Positions 1-10,504 of a stretch of DNA of 64,000 nt are shown piece by piece. The stretch is from positions 29,106 to 93,105 of the forward strand of contig VZSF01005551.1 of assembly GCA_013398295.1 (NCBI GenBank), in the 5' to 3' direction. Under the pieces are notes generated by a model that searched no databases, was not told the DNA's origin, and saw only the letters and a list, made by a program, of their open reading frames with translations. Numbering within the stretch: position 1 is the first letter of the stretch; every line of letters starts with the position of its first letter. Source of the stretch: Chionis minor (Eukaryota > Chordata > Aves > Charadriiformes > Chionididae). The translations under genes were made by a program, and so were the position numbers.

Positions 1-1221
1 AATCCACAGGATTTTCTTTTTTTTTTTTTAAATAGGTAGGGACAGAAAATATGTAAGGAAAAGTTCTATCTGATTTACTGAAGGAGGTGGATATCTTTAA
101 TGAGTCTATATTTGTGCTATACTTTTTTTTGATTGTCTCATCCAGAATTTTCTGCTTCCTAAAGCGTCTACTATGATGACATTAGAAAATTTAACAGCAA
201 CACAAAGAATATAACCAAGCCAAATATTAAATCCATATAACTGAGACATATGTGTATTAACCTTTATATCTCTCTTCTACTGTTCTGTACTCATTTTCCA
301 CCTTTTATTATTTTGTTCTCTGTGTGGTTAGTTGATCACATAACATTTAATACATATTTTTTTAAATGGTATATGCAATTTAAAAACAATTATTTAACAA
401 TTGTTTCACTGATTTCTGTAGTCTATTATGTTAGAACACAATCCGTGAGCATCAGAATTACAAATATCAATGTTATTACATTAATTTTAAGCTTCTGCTT
501 TGTTTGTGCATGCAGTCATTTTGCATGTGGTATTATTATTCTCAATATCCACAAATTTGTTTTATACAGCTTTAAGGAGACAGCAGAGAACCTGCCTTTC
601 TTAATTGTCCATTTACAAAACTTACACATATTTGGTAGTGTGTAATTCAAGACTGAGGGCAGCTGGGGACAGCAAAAGCTGCTGATTGGGAATGGAGTGT
701 ATTTTGGACAATTACTTTACATCTAACAGGGATTACTTCAACTCCACCACTGAAATTTTAGGAATGTCTTTATATTTGTATCACTGTGTGTCAGCCCATG
801 CACACATATGTATACACACATCCATATACACACAGAGGTATATGTGTCTTCACAAGTTATCCTTTTTAATCGTACTTCTGTGTTAGTGTGTGTGTGTTTG
901 TGCTTTCATATTCCACTTAAAATTGCAGTAGAATTAACACAGTTGTAAAGTGTTATCACAACTACCAAAATCAATTAACTTTATGGCAAAAATGTGGGCA
1001 GAGTGCCACACTTGTTCTAATACATTGCTGCTAAATCTAAATCTCTCATTTGTCCTTTAACTGTCTTGAAATATGCTATCCCTAGGAAAGATTTTAAGTC
1101 CTTGTTTCCTTGTTGGCACATATATGGGTGCTTCAGCTTAAGAAGCAGCATGTAAAGAACCCATTTTATTGTCAGCTGTCTACGAGCTTTTCATACTTGT
1201 GCATTTCTAAGACTGAAAATT

Positions 1222-1243
1222 GGGGTGGGGTGTTGGGGGAGGG
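1222..1243 (+). other. G-quadruplex-type motif
   Basis: Four guanine runs of 4, 4, 5 and 3 bases are separated by loops of 1, 4 and 1 bases, which fits the canonical intramolecular quadruplex pattern on the plus strand. There is no adjacent gene or promoter to suggest a role. Confidence 0.7.
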
Positions 1244-2226
1244 AATAAGCATTGCCAGTAAATCATACAAAACGCATCTGCCAAAAGTTAAAGTCCCAGC
1301 TTGAAGTTTCCGAGAAGTGGAAGTGCCTTATACAGCTTAGTAAAGCATGAGTGTAACTTGTAGACAGAACAGAGACCAGCCTGGATAGCCTGCATCTACA
1401 GAGACAAACAAATACATGCAGAATGAAATTGTTCATGATTCTCATCACTTCCACCTTTATTTACACAACTACATGTACCAGGTGCGCTGTAATGTGTGGC
1501 AAGCAAAAACTACTCTCATGCACATGTATGCATATCTTATTATGAGTATAGAGGAGAGGTTATTTCAGGCTAGTCTAGAGTGAGCAGGGAACAAAGGTGA
1601 GCAAAGCAGATCCTAAAGCTGAGAGTGCTGAGGGCTAGCTTCTTTCCTCTTTGCTAGGTGTTTAACAACTGTTGAAAGGAAATAAGGCTTTACTCCAAGC
1701 ACCACCCCAGCCAGCAGCGTGCCAGAGGAGAAATGTGAAGTGGAGCATCCTACCATTTGGAGACATGCTGCCTTTCCAGTCTTTTTCTCAAGCCCAGCCT
1801 AGTCTTTTTCTCAAGAAAAACTTGACGTCTTGGCACCAGCCCTGTTTTAATCTATGGGGAAGGGTAACCTTGCTTCTTTGAGTGAGCAAGACACACCTTC
1901 ACTGGAAATAACGGGAGAGGGAGGGATGAAACCAGACAAGGAGTGAATGGAAGGAGTAGAATAGTGATAATGTAAGATGGCTTTTGAGGTGGTAACAAGA
2001 AGAGGTGAGAACATAGAGGGGACATTCACAGAAGTGAGGAATATGAAGAAGAAATAAGACTTCTATAATTATTTTTTAAGTATATCCTTGGGATTTTGTA
2101 GATTTTCCTACTGTGAATTTACCACAGACAACCATGTGTGCATATTTAGACATATATTCATATACTTAAGTATATAAATAAATAGAAAAATAAATGTATG
2201 CATGAATATATCTGTGTAAGTATCTC

Positions 2227-2273
2227 TGTGTGAGTTTGTGTGTGTGCATGCATGTGTATAAAATGTGTGTATA
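2227..2273. repeat. Degenerate TG/TA microsatellite
   Basis: Interrupted TG and TA dinucleotides with GCATGCATG inside. It belongs to a longer TA/TG-rich patch from about 2140. The minus-strand reading frames here (His/Thr-rich) arise only from this simple repeat. Confidence 0.7.
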
Positions 2274-3392
2274 CATATTTTTGTTGTTTCACTGATTGGA
2301 TTGACAATAATATTTGTCCTACTTTGCCAGAGCCTATATACATTCAAAAGCCTGAAAGGAAAATCATTATTATGTCTTTATCAGTGTTTTATTTAGATTT
2401 TCGCTATTGTGATTTATAAAAGCAGACCTATCCTTGCAGCTTGTTTTCTTGCCCTCAGTTCTCCAAGCAGTCTGAGTGATCGATTATTTTAAATTATGTT
2501 ACTCAAAATGCTAAAACATGAGATGGACTAAGACATTGTTACTGCCATGGCAGTCACGTGAAGACCCCAGTGCTTGGAAAAAGGGAAACATCACACCCTT
2601 TTTTATAAAGGGTAAAAAGGAGGAAGTTGGAAACACTGATTTATCAGCTTCACCTCTGTGACCAGTAAGATTATGGAAGAGATCCTGCTGAAGATATGTC
2701 AAGGCATATGGAAGACTGGGAGGTGGTTAGAGACAGCCAGCATGGCTTCACCAAGAGTAAATCATGCCTGACTAATCATGCCTTCTACACTGGAGTGACT
2801 TCTGTTGGTAATGGACAACAGAAGGGCAACAGATGTCATCTGCCTGGAATTCTGTCAGGTCTTTAATACGGTTGCCCACAACATTTTTACCTCTAAACTG
2901 GAGTGATATGAGTTTGGTGGGTAAACTGTTAGATGGGCAAGGAATTGGCTGGATGGCCACATTCAAAGAGTTACAGTCAAAGTCTCGATATCTCAAAGTA
3001 ATGAGTGGTGGCCCCCAGGGGTCCAAACTGGGACCAATACTGTCTCATATCTTCATCAGTGACATAGACAGTGGGATTGAGTGCACTCTCAGAAAATTTG
3101 TGGATGCCATCAAGCTGAGTGGTGCAGTTGATATGGTTGAGGGACAAGATGCCATCCAGAGGGACCTTGACGTGTTTGAGGAGTGGGCCCACGTAAACCT
3201 CATCAGGTCCAACAAGGACAAGTGCAAGGTCCTGCAGCTGGGTCAGTGCAATCTGCAATATCAGCACAAGTTGGGTGATGAAAGGAGTGAGAGCAACCCT
3301 ACAAAGACTTGGAGATATTGGTAGATGAAAAATGAAATATGAGCTAGCAATGTGTGCTCACAGCCCAGAAAACCAATTGTATCCTGGGCTGT

Positions 3393-3465
3393 TGTCGTGG
3401 GTTGGGTTGGATTGGCACAAGCAAGCAGAGCGACAGATGTGCCCTTTCTCCTGCTGAGCAGGAGA
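3393..3465 (-). mobile_element. Fragment of endogenous-retrovirus LTR, antisense, in CR1
   Basis: This begins with TGTCGTGGGTTGGG and closely matches the reverse complement of the last ~75 bases of the solo LTR at 24953-25775. Shared features include the CAAGCAAGC-GAGCGACAGATGT core and the CTCCTGC-GCAGGAG hairpin. The CR1 host is cut cleanly at 'CCTGGGCTGT' on the left. The expected continuation of both the LTR and about 60 bases of CR1 is missing at the N that follows. The simplest reading is an LTR or whole provirus inserted antisense into the CR1, with all but its first 73 bases lost to a collapsed assembly gap. Confidence 0.85.
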
Positions 3466-3466
3466 N
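3466..3466. other. Single-N assembly gap
   Basis: One N directly follows the hairpin of the LTR fragment, and CR1 sequence resumes on the other side (ACCTCCCCTGGAGTACTG). The real gap is probably hundreds of bases (solo LTR) to several kilobases (provirus). Confidence 0.85.
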
Positions 3467-3988
3467 ATGGGACCTCCCCTGGAGTACTGTGTCCAGTTGT
3501 GGGGTCTCCAGTACAAGAAGCATACGGATGTGCTAGGAGCATCCAGAGGAGGGCCACGAAGATGATCAGAGGGCTTACACAGCTCTCCTGTGAAGCAAGT
3601 CTGAGAGAGTTGGGGTTATTCAGCCTGGAGAAGAGAAGGCTCCAGGGAGACCTTACAGCAGGCTTTCAGTACCTAATGGAGGCCTACAGGAAAGATGGGG
3701 AGGGACTCTTTATCAGGGAGTGTAGCGATAGGATGAGGGGTAAAGGTTTTAAACTGAAATAGGCTAGATTTAGAATGGACATAATGACAATTATTATTTT
3801 TTTCTTATGATAAGGGTGGTAAGACACAGGAACAGGTTGCCCTGAGAAGTTGTGGATGCCACATCCCAGTAAGCATTCAAGGTCAGGTCGTACGAGGCTT
3901 TGAGCAACCTGATCTAGTGGCAGGAGGGCTGGACTAGATGATCTTTAAAGGTATCTTCCAGTTCAAACTATTCTATGACTCTATGATT

Positions 3989-5761
3989 TTTATTGCTGGT
4001 CTATATGCCACTGAGTGCAGTGTGTCTGCGTGAGCCACACTGTCTATAAGCAGGGCTAAGGAATAATCCCAGACCTGTGACCCACGTGGCATGTAATGTC
4101 TTTTGGCAGATGCTAAATCCAATTCCTCCACTCACATATGGATTGCAGGTTCGTGGAGGAGATGGCCATAGCACAAATAAATGAACTTCTGGTTTATGAC
4201 CATGAGGCAAAAAAACAAACCCTTTTGCTTTGCTTAACCCAATTGCTGTTAACCAGAAAATTATCAGAACTGTCCAAGTGAAATTAGGAAGAACTATAAC
4301 TTCTAGCACATATTTTTCTTCATCCTAGATCACACACCATGGAGTTTTTTAGGATATTTATTTTTTCTTTTGTTTTTCTAACTTTCAACTTTTTTTCCAT
4401 TTCTGCTCCTGCTTTTATTTTCCCAATGTTATCTTGTATCTTGGCATAGTGAACTGTCTGCTTGACTTGTTATGCCTTTAGCCTCCTCTAAGTTTCAGTA
4501 TCTAGCTTGAGTGGAGATATTTTGTGATCATTTTGGTTTTCAGGATAACAAAAACATGAGGGAATTAGTTGGAATTTTCCACAATAGAGATATTTATTGA
4601 AAGATTTAGGCTTTGTCTTTAGGCTAGATTCACGTCATTGAACATTTCTTCTCACAATGGTCTTAAAAAGGCTTTGGCCAAACTTTGGATGCAACCATGA
4701 CCAATTCTTAAGGATATTTGTATGTCTGTCTTCACAGCAACTTTAATAATAATAAAAAATATCTAGGTCTCAATGCTCTTGTAACAACTTATACTTGAAT
4801 ACCTGATGGTGTGGAATGAGTACTTGAAGTTCCAAGGAAGAACATAGAACAATTATTGAGCTTGCAAAAGAAATGTAGATGGCAAGCCTGTATTAGTGTT
4901 TCAGTTCAGAGTAAAAGAAATTTTGAAGGGAATTTTCCAGAAGTCTTCACTTAAAATTTTTCATTTCACATAGAGTAGTCTTGGTGCATATGGACAGAGT
5001 ATCTTTCAGCTATAGCTAAACAGATAGATACACTCTTGAAACACATCTAACAGTTTCCAAACAATAATAGGCATTTAGCCCATGGGTCCAAAACATATCA
5101 AGTCTGAAATAAAAATTCCCTGAAATACACACACTTATTATAGATATCAGATCGTCAGCACCAGCTCTTTCCCTCTGCAGATTTACTAAAGTAGCTATGA
5201 TCTTATTATACCATGATTATATCAATAACTGAAGGCATATCTCTCTGTGAACACTGCAGTTATTTCTATTTCTTGCAATGACAGAGATAATATATTTCCA
5301 TAAATATATGCAATGTCTCATATAACTTTGATAATTTTCATCATGAATTATGAAGATTATAATTTTGGACTTAGAAACAAAATGGAACATTTTTAGAGTT
5401 GACATTTGATCTCTCATTCTTTACTTAATCTGTGCATTTCCAGTGTGAGAACAGAGCCTTTACAGAGTTTGTATCAGTATGCAATGTTGTCATGGAATGT
5501 ATTCAACAATTGTGAAAGAGATGGTTCTTTTACATTTAAAAACAATATGAGACAACTGTAGTCCTCATTAACAGCAACAGGCTATAAATCTTTACTGGGT
5601 CATGGGAGTACAAAATGTTTTCAAAACAGAAAAAGGTCATGTTTCTTGAAAACTCTGAGTTTTAAAAATAGATGCCTGGATTAAAAACAAAATCATACAA
5701 GGCTGAGAATTTAAGTACCAGGGATAATTTTTTAAAAAAAAACTTCTGCAGCATTCCCTTT
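3989..5761. other. Unique AT-rich DNA, no gene seen
   Basis: I see no repeat family, RNA gene or credible coding frame. A 102-codon minus-strand frame at 4001-4309 has no recognisable domain and starts immediately after the CR1 tail. Confidence 0.6.
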
Positions 5762-6116
5762 AGGGAGAACTTACAGTATCCTTCCAGTACCTAAAGGGGG
5801 CTCATGAAAAAGGCGGGGAGGGACTCTATCAGAGAGTGTAGTGACAGGATGAGGGGCAACTGTTTTAAACTGAAAGAGGGTAGATTTAGATTAGGGATGA
5901 GAAAGAAATTCTTAACTGTGAGGGTGGTGAGGCACTGGAACAGGTTACCCAGGGAAGTTGTGGAGGCCCCATGCTTGGAGTGTTCAAGGCCAGGCTGGAT
6001 GGGGCTTTGAGCAACCTGGTCTAGTGGGAGGTGTCCCTGCCCATGGCAGGTGGGTTGGAACTAGATGATCTTTAAGGTCCCTTCCAACCCAAACCCTTCT
6101 ATGATTCTATGATTCT
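5762..6116 (+). mobile_element. CR1 LINE copy, 3' end only
   Basis: A 355-bp 5'-truncated CR1. It holds the last codons of ORF2: a frame at 5804-6010 reading [15 protein letters not shown], the hallmark CR1 C-terminus. The 3' untranslated end follows ('CTAGATGATCTTTAAGGTCC', then 'TTCTATGATTCTATGATTCT'). It has the same 3' type as the 2.5 kb copy. It begins abruptly after an A-rich stretch, as usual for incomplete reverse transcription, and I could not define a target duplication. Confidence 0.95.
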
Positions 6117-8361
6117 CAACAGTCATTCTAATTCATTTGTGTTTCTGTAAGGTGTGTTTGGAAGGGCAGAAAACTGATCATTTGTGGTGAATGAAGGGAG
6201 GTAAAAGACATGCCAAAGCTCTAGCTGTTGGTTTTCTACTTTGCAAGTAGATGTAGTGTTTGACAGAGTGGCTGGCAGTCAGAGCTATAAATCCCATGTA
6301 GAAATTGGCAACTTCGCCATAGTCTTCAAACTATGGTTTTAATTCCAGAGGGAGATGAAGTTCAAAAAAATAAATCTCTGTCATTTTTTCCTGATGGTTG
6401 ACTTAGATGTTTCCTCCCTGTACATGCAGGGCTGTGCATATCTGTTTTTAAATCACTAATTTTACATCATCACACAGGTAATTCAAGCAACTAATTCTAT
6501 CTGTGTAGGAGAAGACCATACCTTAACTGCTAGTAGTTAGTGCAAAGATGTCTGCCTTTTCATAAATAATCCCTTTAATTTTATTTTCCTACTCATAGGT
6601 AAACCAGTCTTGTAGGAAGAGGAAAGATTCTACATTTCTGTTCAACATAAAGTGGAGTCTGCCTCCTCGTACCTACATGCATGCTTATGAAAAAAGACAG
6701 GTAATTAATAGCACGAAACATAACTCATAAATCACCAATAACTATAGAAGAAGTGTCAGTCTTTAACTGAAACTCCAAGAGTTTAATATGGTTTGTAACA
6801 CATGTAAAAAATGCTTATAAAATATTTTGACAATATCTCTTAGTAAAGCTTGAATGCCTGGGCATCCACAGGAATGGGACTAATGTTTGCCTTTTACATA
6901 AATGAATGTTTGTATATTTTGTTCTTTCTCATTGTGAACCTAAGACACAGTCCACTCAATTCGATGGGAAATTTTTATAATTTTTTAAAATTTATTTCTA
7001 AGGACTTAACTCTGTTATTGCTGCAGTCAGCTGGCCTTTCATTTTAGTGTTTGTAAGACTATAATCTGCCTAGACTACTGTATTTTCAAGAGTGAATCTT
7101 TTGTGAACTGCTATTGATACGATTGTGGTCAAAGCCAACTTTACATTTAGCTGAGGAACTCTGAACATACTAAATTTCAAGTGAAAATCCTTTGGTTCAT
7201 TCTGATATTTTCTCAGAGCAAAATGTAACTTCTAAATTATTTCAAGTTTTTTATTATTCCATTTCTGTATTTGCATGGTAGACATTTCTTTTTAGATAAC
7301 TTTGGAGAACGGTGAGTGCTTTTGAGGGTCGTCTCAGTGGCAACAGGGATAGCTGGACTCCAGACATGGAGACAAACACAATTATTTCTTTACCTGGCCA
7401 CTTGAGTAGTGATAGTTTCCATTTTAAAGGACAGTGATTATATACAGACTTAGAAATTACTGCTGACAGATATTTTTTGTCAGTTTCTGGGATCCACACC
7501 CAACACATGAATCTTTTAGCTGAGAGTGGCAACGGGTAAAAGGTGAGTAACTGAAGAACGTCATTCCAATTAGAATGAATAAGAACTAGGTGACTAAACA
7601 CCCTAAGCAGCCTTCTGCATTTCCAGACCCCTCAGCATTTCATGTAACACAGACAAGATTGATTTTCCTCATTTCTCACACAAACATTGCAAGCAATATT
7701 GTACAGCATCAGGAAAGCCCAAGAGCTGTGACTGACATGATACAAAGCAAAACCAAGACAGCTGAATTTATCAGCCACGAACATTACAAAGTATTCAGGA
7801 CACAAAAAAGAAAATGAAACCTGTAAGATAAACAACACTGGTTTTTTTTTTTTTTAACATCCAGCTGTCTTGTCTTTCAGAACTACATTATAAGGTAACA
7901 TTCTGTTTGTTAGTTAGCTTGTAAGAAATACTCTTATCCTTGACTGGGAACTCTTGCCTTTACCCAAGGTGCTTAGGGCCATTTTTCAATTATTAATAAG
8001 GCATTTATTTATTCACATTCTCACTTCTGGATGTCCGTAACAAAATTCAAGTATATGGACAAAAGACACACAGAACTTATATACAAGTGAAGACAGATGG
8101 TGATTTTAAGCTACTTTATAAGTTAAAAAGCAATCACTGTAAATTGGATCTAAATTCTGAAGCTTAGTCACTGTTCTAGAGCTCAGTTTGGACTGAAGTT
8201 CACTGGATTTCACAAACACTGTCTCTTTGTCTCCATTTTCATAGTGCTCTGCTTACAGTTCCTAGTCAAGTCTTCCAAAATCTTTGGCCAACACCCAAGA
8301 CTGTAAAGAGCAACACATTTGCTTAATGCAACAAGCCTGATGTTTGGCATTACCACTCTTT
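6117..8361. other. Unique AT-rich DNA, no gene seen
   Basis: There is no recognisable interspersed repeat. The largest frame is a 115-codon minus-strand one at 7254-7601. It has no motif I recognise and no splice or promoter context, so I do not call it a gene. Confidence 0.55.
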
Positions 8362-8379
8362 CCCCCCCCCCCCCCCCCC
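8362..8379. repeat. Poly-C tract (C18) at gap edge
   Basis: Eighteen consecutive cytosines lead directly into the N run. The true length is unknown because the tract ends at the gap. The complementary G tract can form quadruplexes and commonly stops sequencing. Confidence 0.9.
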
Positions 8380-8396
8380 NNNNNNNNNNNNNNNNN
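8380..8396. other. Assembly gap (17 N)
   Basis: Seventeen Ns follow the poly-C tract. Ordinary unique sequence resumes at 8397, so the gap is probably a sequencing failure over the homopolymer and not a lost element. Confidence 0.9.
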
Positions 8397-9914
8397 CGTT
8401 TAGATTGCTCCTCTTCCATCAACAAAATCTTCTGAAGACCTATGATTAAGTTATGTATTCAAGTACAGCCACCAGTACATGCTAGGAATAACTGGTCACT
8501 GTCAGATACTATTTCCTCACCTAAATTCTTCCAATAACTCTTCTCAGGGTGGCACATCAGTCTTTTCTAGAGGTGCATCTGAGGGGTACGACATAAAATA
8601 GTCAACCATTTGTGCAGGGACTTCAAAACATCACTTTCAAGATTTAGGGCAGATATGAGGTGTTAATAATGATGTTGGACAGAGGAGTCAGACACCTCGT
8701 ACTTAACCAGATAAAAAACAAAGCAGTTAGATTTTCTTGCCTACAAGTTAGTCATAAGTAAAACAAGACAGCATTAAGATTATGTTAACTTCAAAAATCA
8801 TGTGACTACTTCAAAACCTCTGTTAGAATCCACCTCTCTTGAGGAAGGAGTCTTTAAGCTGTTTCTTTTGCAAAAGCAATGTTTTCCAAAGGTGCATTTA
8901 GGTATACATACGTTTTTCTAAATACTGACTGCAGTTATGACTGTTAAAGATAAGTTACTGTTTCCTCGCAGCTTTCCTATCTCCTTCCAAATAATGGCAT
9001 CAGTGATCTGCCTCTTAAATTTCTGTGGAGAATGTCCCTTATAGAAGGAAATTATTCTTTCTGTCTTTTAAGAACACGTTCACATGACACAGATTGAAAC
9101 TCATAACCAGTGTTACAATTGTAGCAAACCAGCAATTCCAGAAATTAGAAAAGTTGTCGCACTTTTTCTTAACCACAAAATGCAATGACAGTCTCATGGT
9201 AACCACTGTAAACAAGAACTTGTGATAAATTAGGAGATTTTAGAGAACTGCATTCTTCCCGTCTCTTCTAGTGTAACAAAGTAAAGCCTCTGTAAGTAAA
9301 GGCAGAAAACATAAATTCATTTTTCCCCTTAAACTGCAACCTTCTACGTAAAACTGGAAGCAAGATCTCCTGGAGTACTGATACTGTAAGAAGATGAAGC
9401 ACAAAAGTGATGCACTGAACTTTCTATAAGCAAATTTTTTTCATTTCACGTGGTTACTGACTTGGCTGCCAGCAAGAAGATGTTCAAAACACATAGGGAT
9501 GAAATACATCAAAACTGTTAGGAGTGGATCTGAGTGTAAAAGCTGAGATCAGCATCTGGATATTAACTCCCTGTGCTTGGAAGGTGTGCTAAACAGTCCA
9601 CTAAATGTCCCTCTCAACTACTGCAATGCACAATACAAACTCAAAGACTTAACAAAGGAACACCTTTCAGTATACATAACTATTTGACATTAAAATATCC
9701 TCAGAAAAAGCTGCAAAATGCTGTCTAAAAATGAATTGCAGGTAGCCCTTTGTGCAGTTCTGTCTTTTTTGGAATGGTGAGCCAACAAAAATAAGTATGG
9801 ACAATAATGGTGCTGTTTCTATAATAGCACATATTAACATCAGCATGAACTGCTAGGGTAGTGTTATATTTTGCGAAAACCCATAGCAATTTATTGTCTT
9901 TTAGACAATTATTC
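8397..9914. other. Unique AT-rich DNA, no gene seen
   Basis: No repeat, RNA gene or credible coding frame is visible, and no open frame of note occurs in any of the six frames. Confidence 0.6.
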
Positions 9915-10504
9915 TGTCTTCCAATGACCCCTCCCCAGCCAGGAAGGGGAATCGGGAAGAAAACAAGGAAACCTGGGGGCTGAAAGACAGATTTAATAGG
10001 ATAGAACTAGATAATAATACTAACACAAAAGAACCCATATTGATCCCAATGCCCATATATACACTATACAAAAATGATACTCAGCCAACTATATCAGTAG
10101 GAATCTGTGCACTCCCAGCAGTGGACAATAAATATCAGACACTGTGCCTGCTATGTCTTCAGGAGGAAGGCAAGGCGTCAGGGGTCTGGCACTGGGGCAA
10201 GAAGTCCTCTGGATCACTGCCATCAAGGGAGACAGAACTTCACAGCAAACTTTCTAATTTATATTGTATGTGACTTTCATGGTATGAAATAATTGTGTTG
10301 GCCAGCTTGGGTCAAGTGCCCGAGTCTTGTCTGTCCTCATCCCTGCAAGTGGCAAGCTCAAAAACACTGAGACCTTGAAACCCACATACCAGAGCTGGTG
10401 ATAAAATAAATATTTTCATTAATTCAGACACGAGAGTCTTCCAAAAGTACAGTTTTCCCAAGCATTAGAAAATAAATTAGTCTTGTGTCTCTCAAACCAG
10501 GACA
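9915..10504 (-). mobile_element. Old solo LTR of endogenous retrovirus, antisense
   Basis: The right end reads CTCAAACCAGGACA, the reverse complement of the start (TGTCCTGGTTTGAG) of the solo LTR at 24953. Internally, the stretch around 10290-10345 ('CAGCTTGGGTCAAGTGCC...GTCTGTCCTCATCCC') lines up in order and spacing with the U3 of that LTR. A TATA-like box (TATAAAT on the minus strand, about 10257-10263) sits where the younger copy has TATAAAA. An A/T-rich stretch near 9990-10030 would hold the poly(A) region. The left boundary (TGTCTTCC at 9915) is uncertain and no target duplication survives, so this copy is older and diverged. The two open frames across it are not genes. It may belong to a sister subfamily. 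Confidence 0.72.

Larger units (their letters stand above)
1..2529. other. Unique AT-rich DNA, no gene seen
   Basis: No interspersed repeat or convincing gene is visible. The longest open frame (131 codons from 250, plus strand) is rich in hydrophobic and Phe/Ile codons, as expected from AT-rich noncoding DNA, and shows no domain. The stretch holds weak TG/CA microsatellite patches (about 775-900 and 2140-2275), a G-rich motif at 1222-1243, and a 15-bp direct repeat at 1778-1792 and 1801-1815. Confidence 0.6.
2530..3988 (+). mobile_element. CR1 LINE copy, 5'-truncated, interrupted by LTR fragment
   Basis: This is a non-LTR retrotransposon remnant of the CR1 family, covering the reverse-transcriptase (RT) half of ORF2 through the 3' end. 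It starts near the 'TTTTTATAAAGGGTAAAAAGGA' type motif that precedes the RT palm. An open frame from 2833 to 3324 carries the RT 'GGPQGSKLGPILSHIF' block. The catalytic box reads K-F-V-D-A-I-K-L, so the second aspartate of the usual F-A-D-D is lost. After the interruption at 3393-3466 the C-terminal region resumes ([13 protein letters not shown]), and the element ends in a degenerate 'TTCCAGTTCAAACTATTCTATGACTCTATGA' type tail. Its 3' end matches the group of copies at 5.8, 18.2, 53.3 and 55.4 kb. The copy is defective. The start position is approximate. Confidence 0.93.

Noticed and set aside
250..645. 131-codon plus-strand frame
   Set aside because: Rich in Phe, Ile, Tyr and Cys from AT-rich DNA, with no domain, promoter or splice context.
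2108..2347. His/Thr-rich minus-strand frames
   Set aside because: Translation of a TG/TA microsatellite patch.
7254..7601. 115-codon minus-strand frame
   Set aside because: No recognisable motif, no splice signals that fit, and length within chance for 64 kb of AT-rich DNA.
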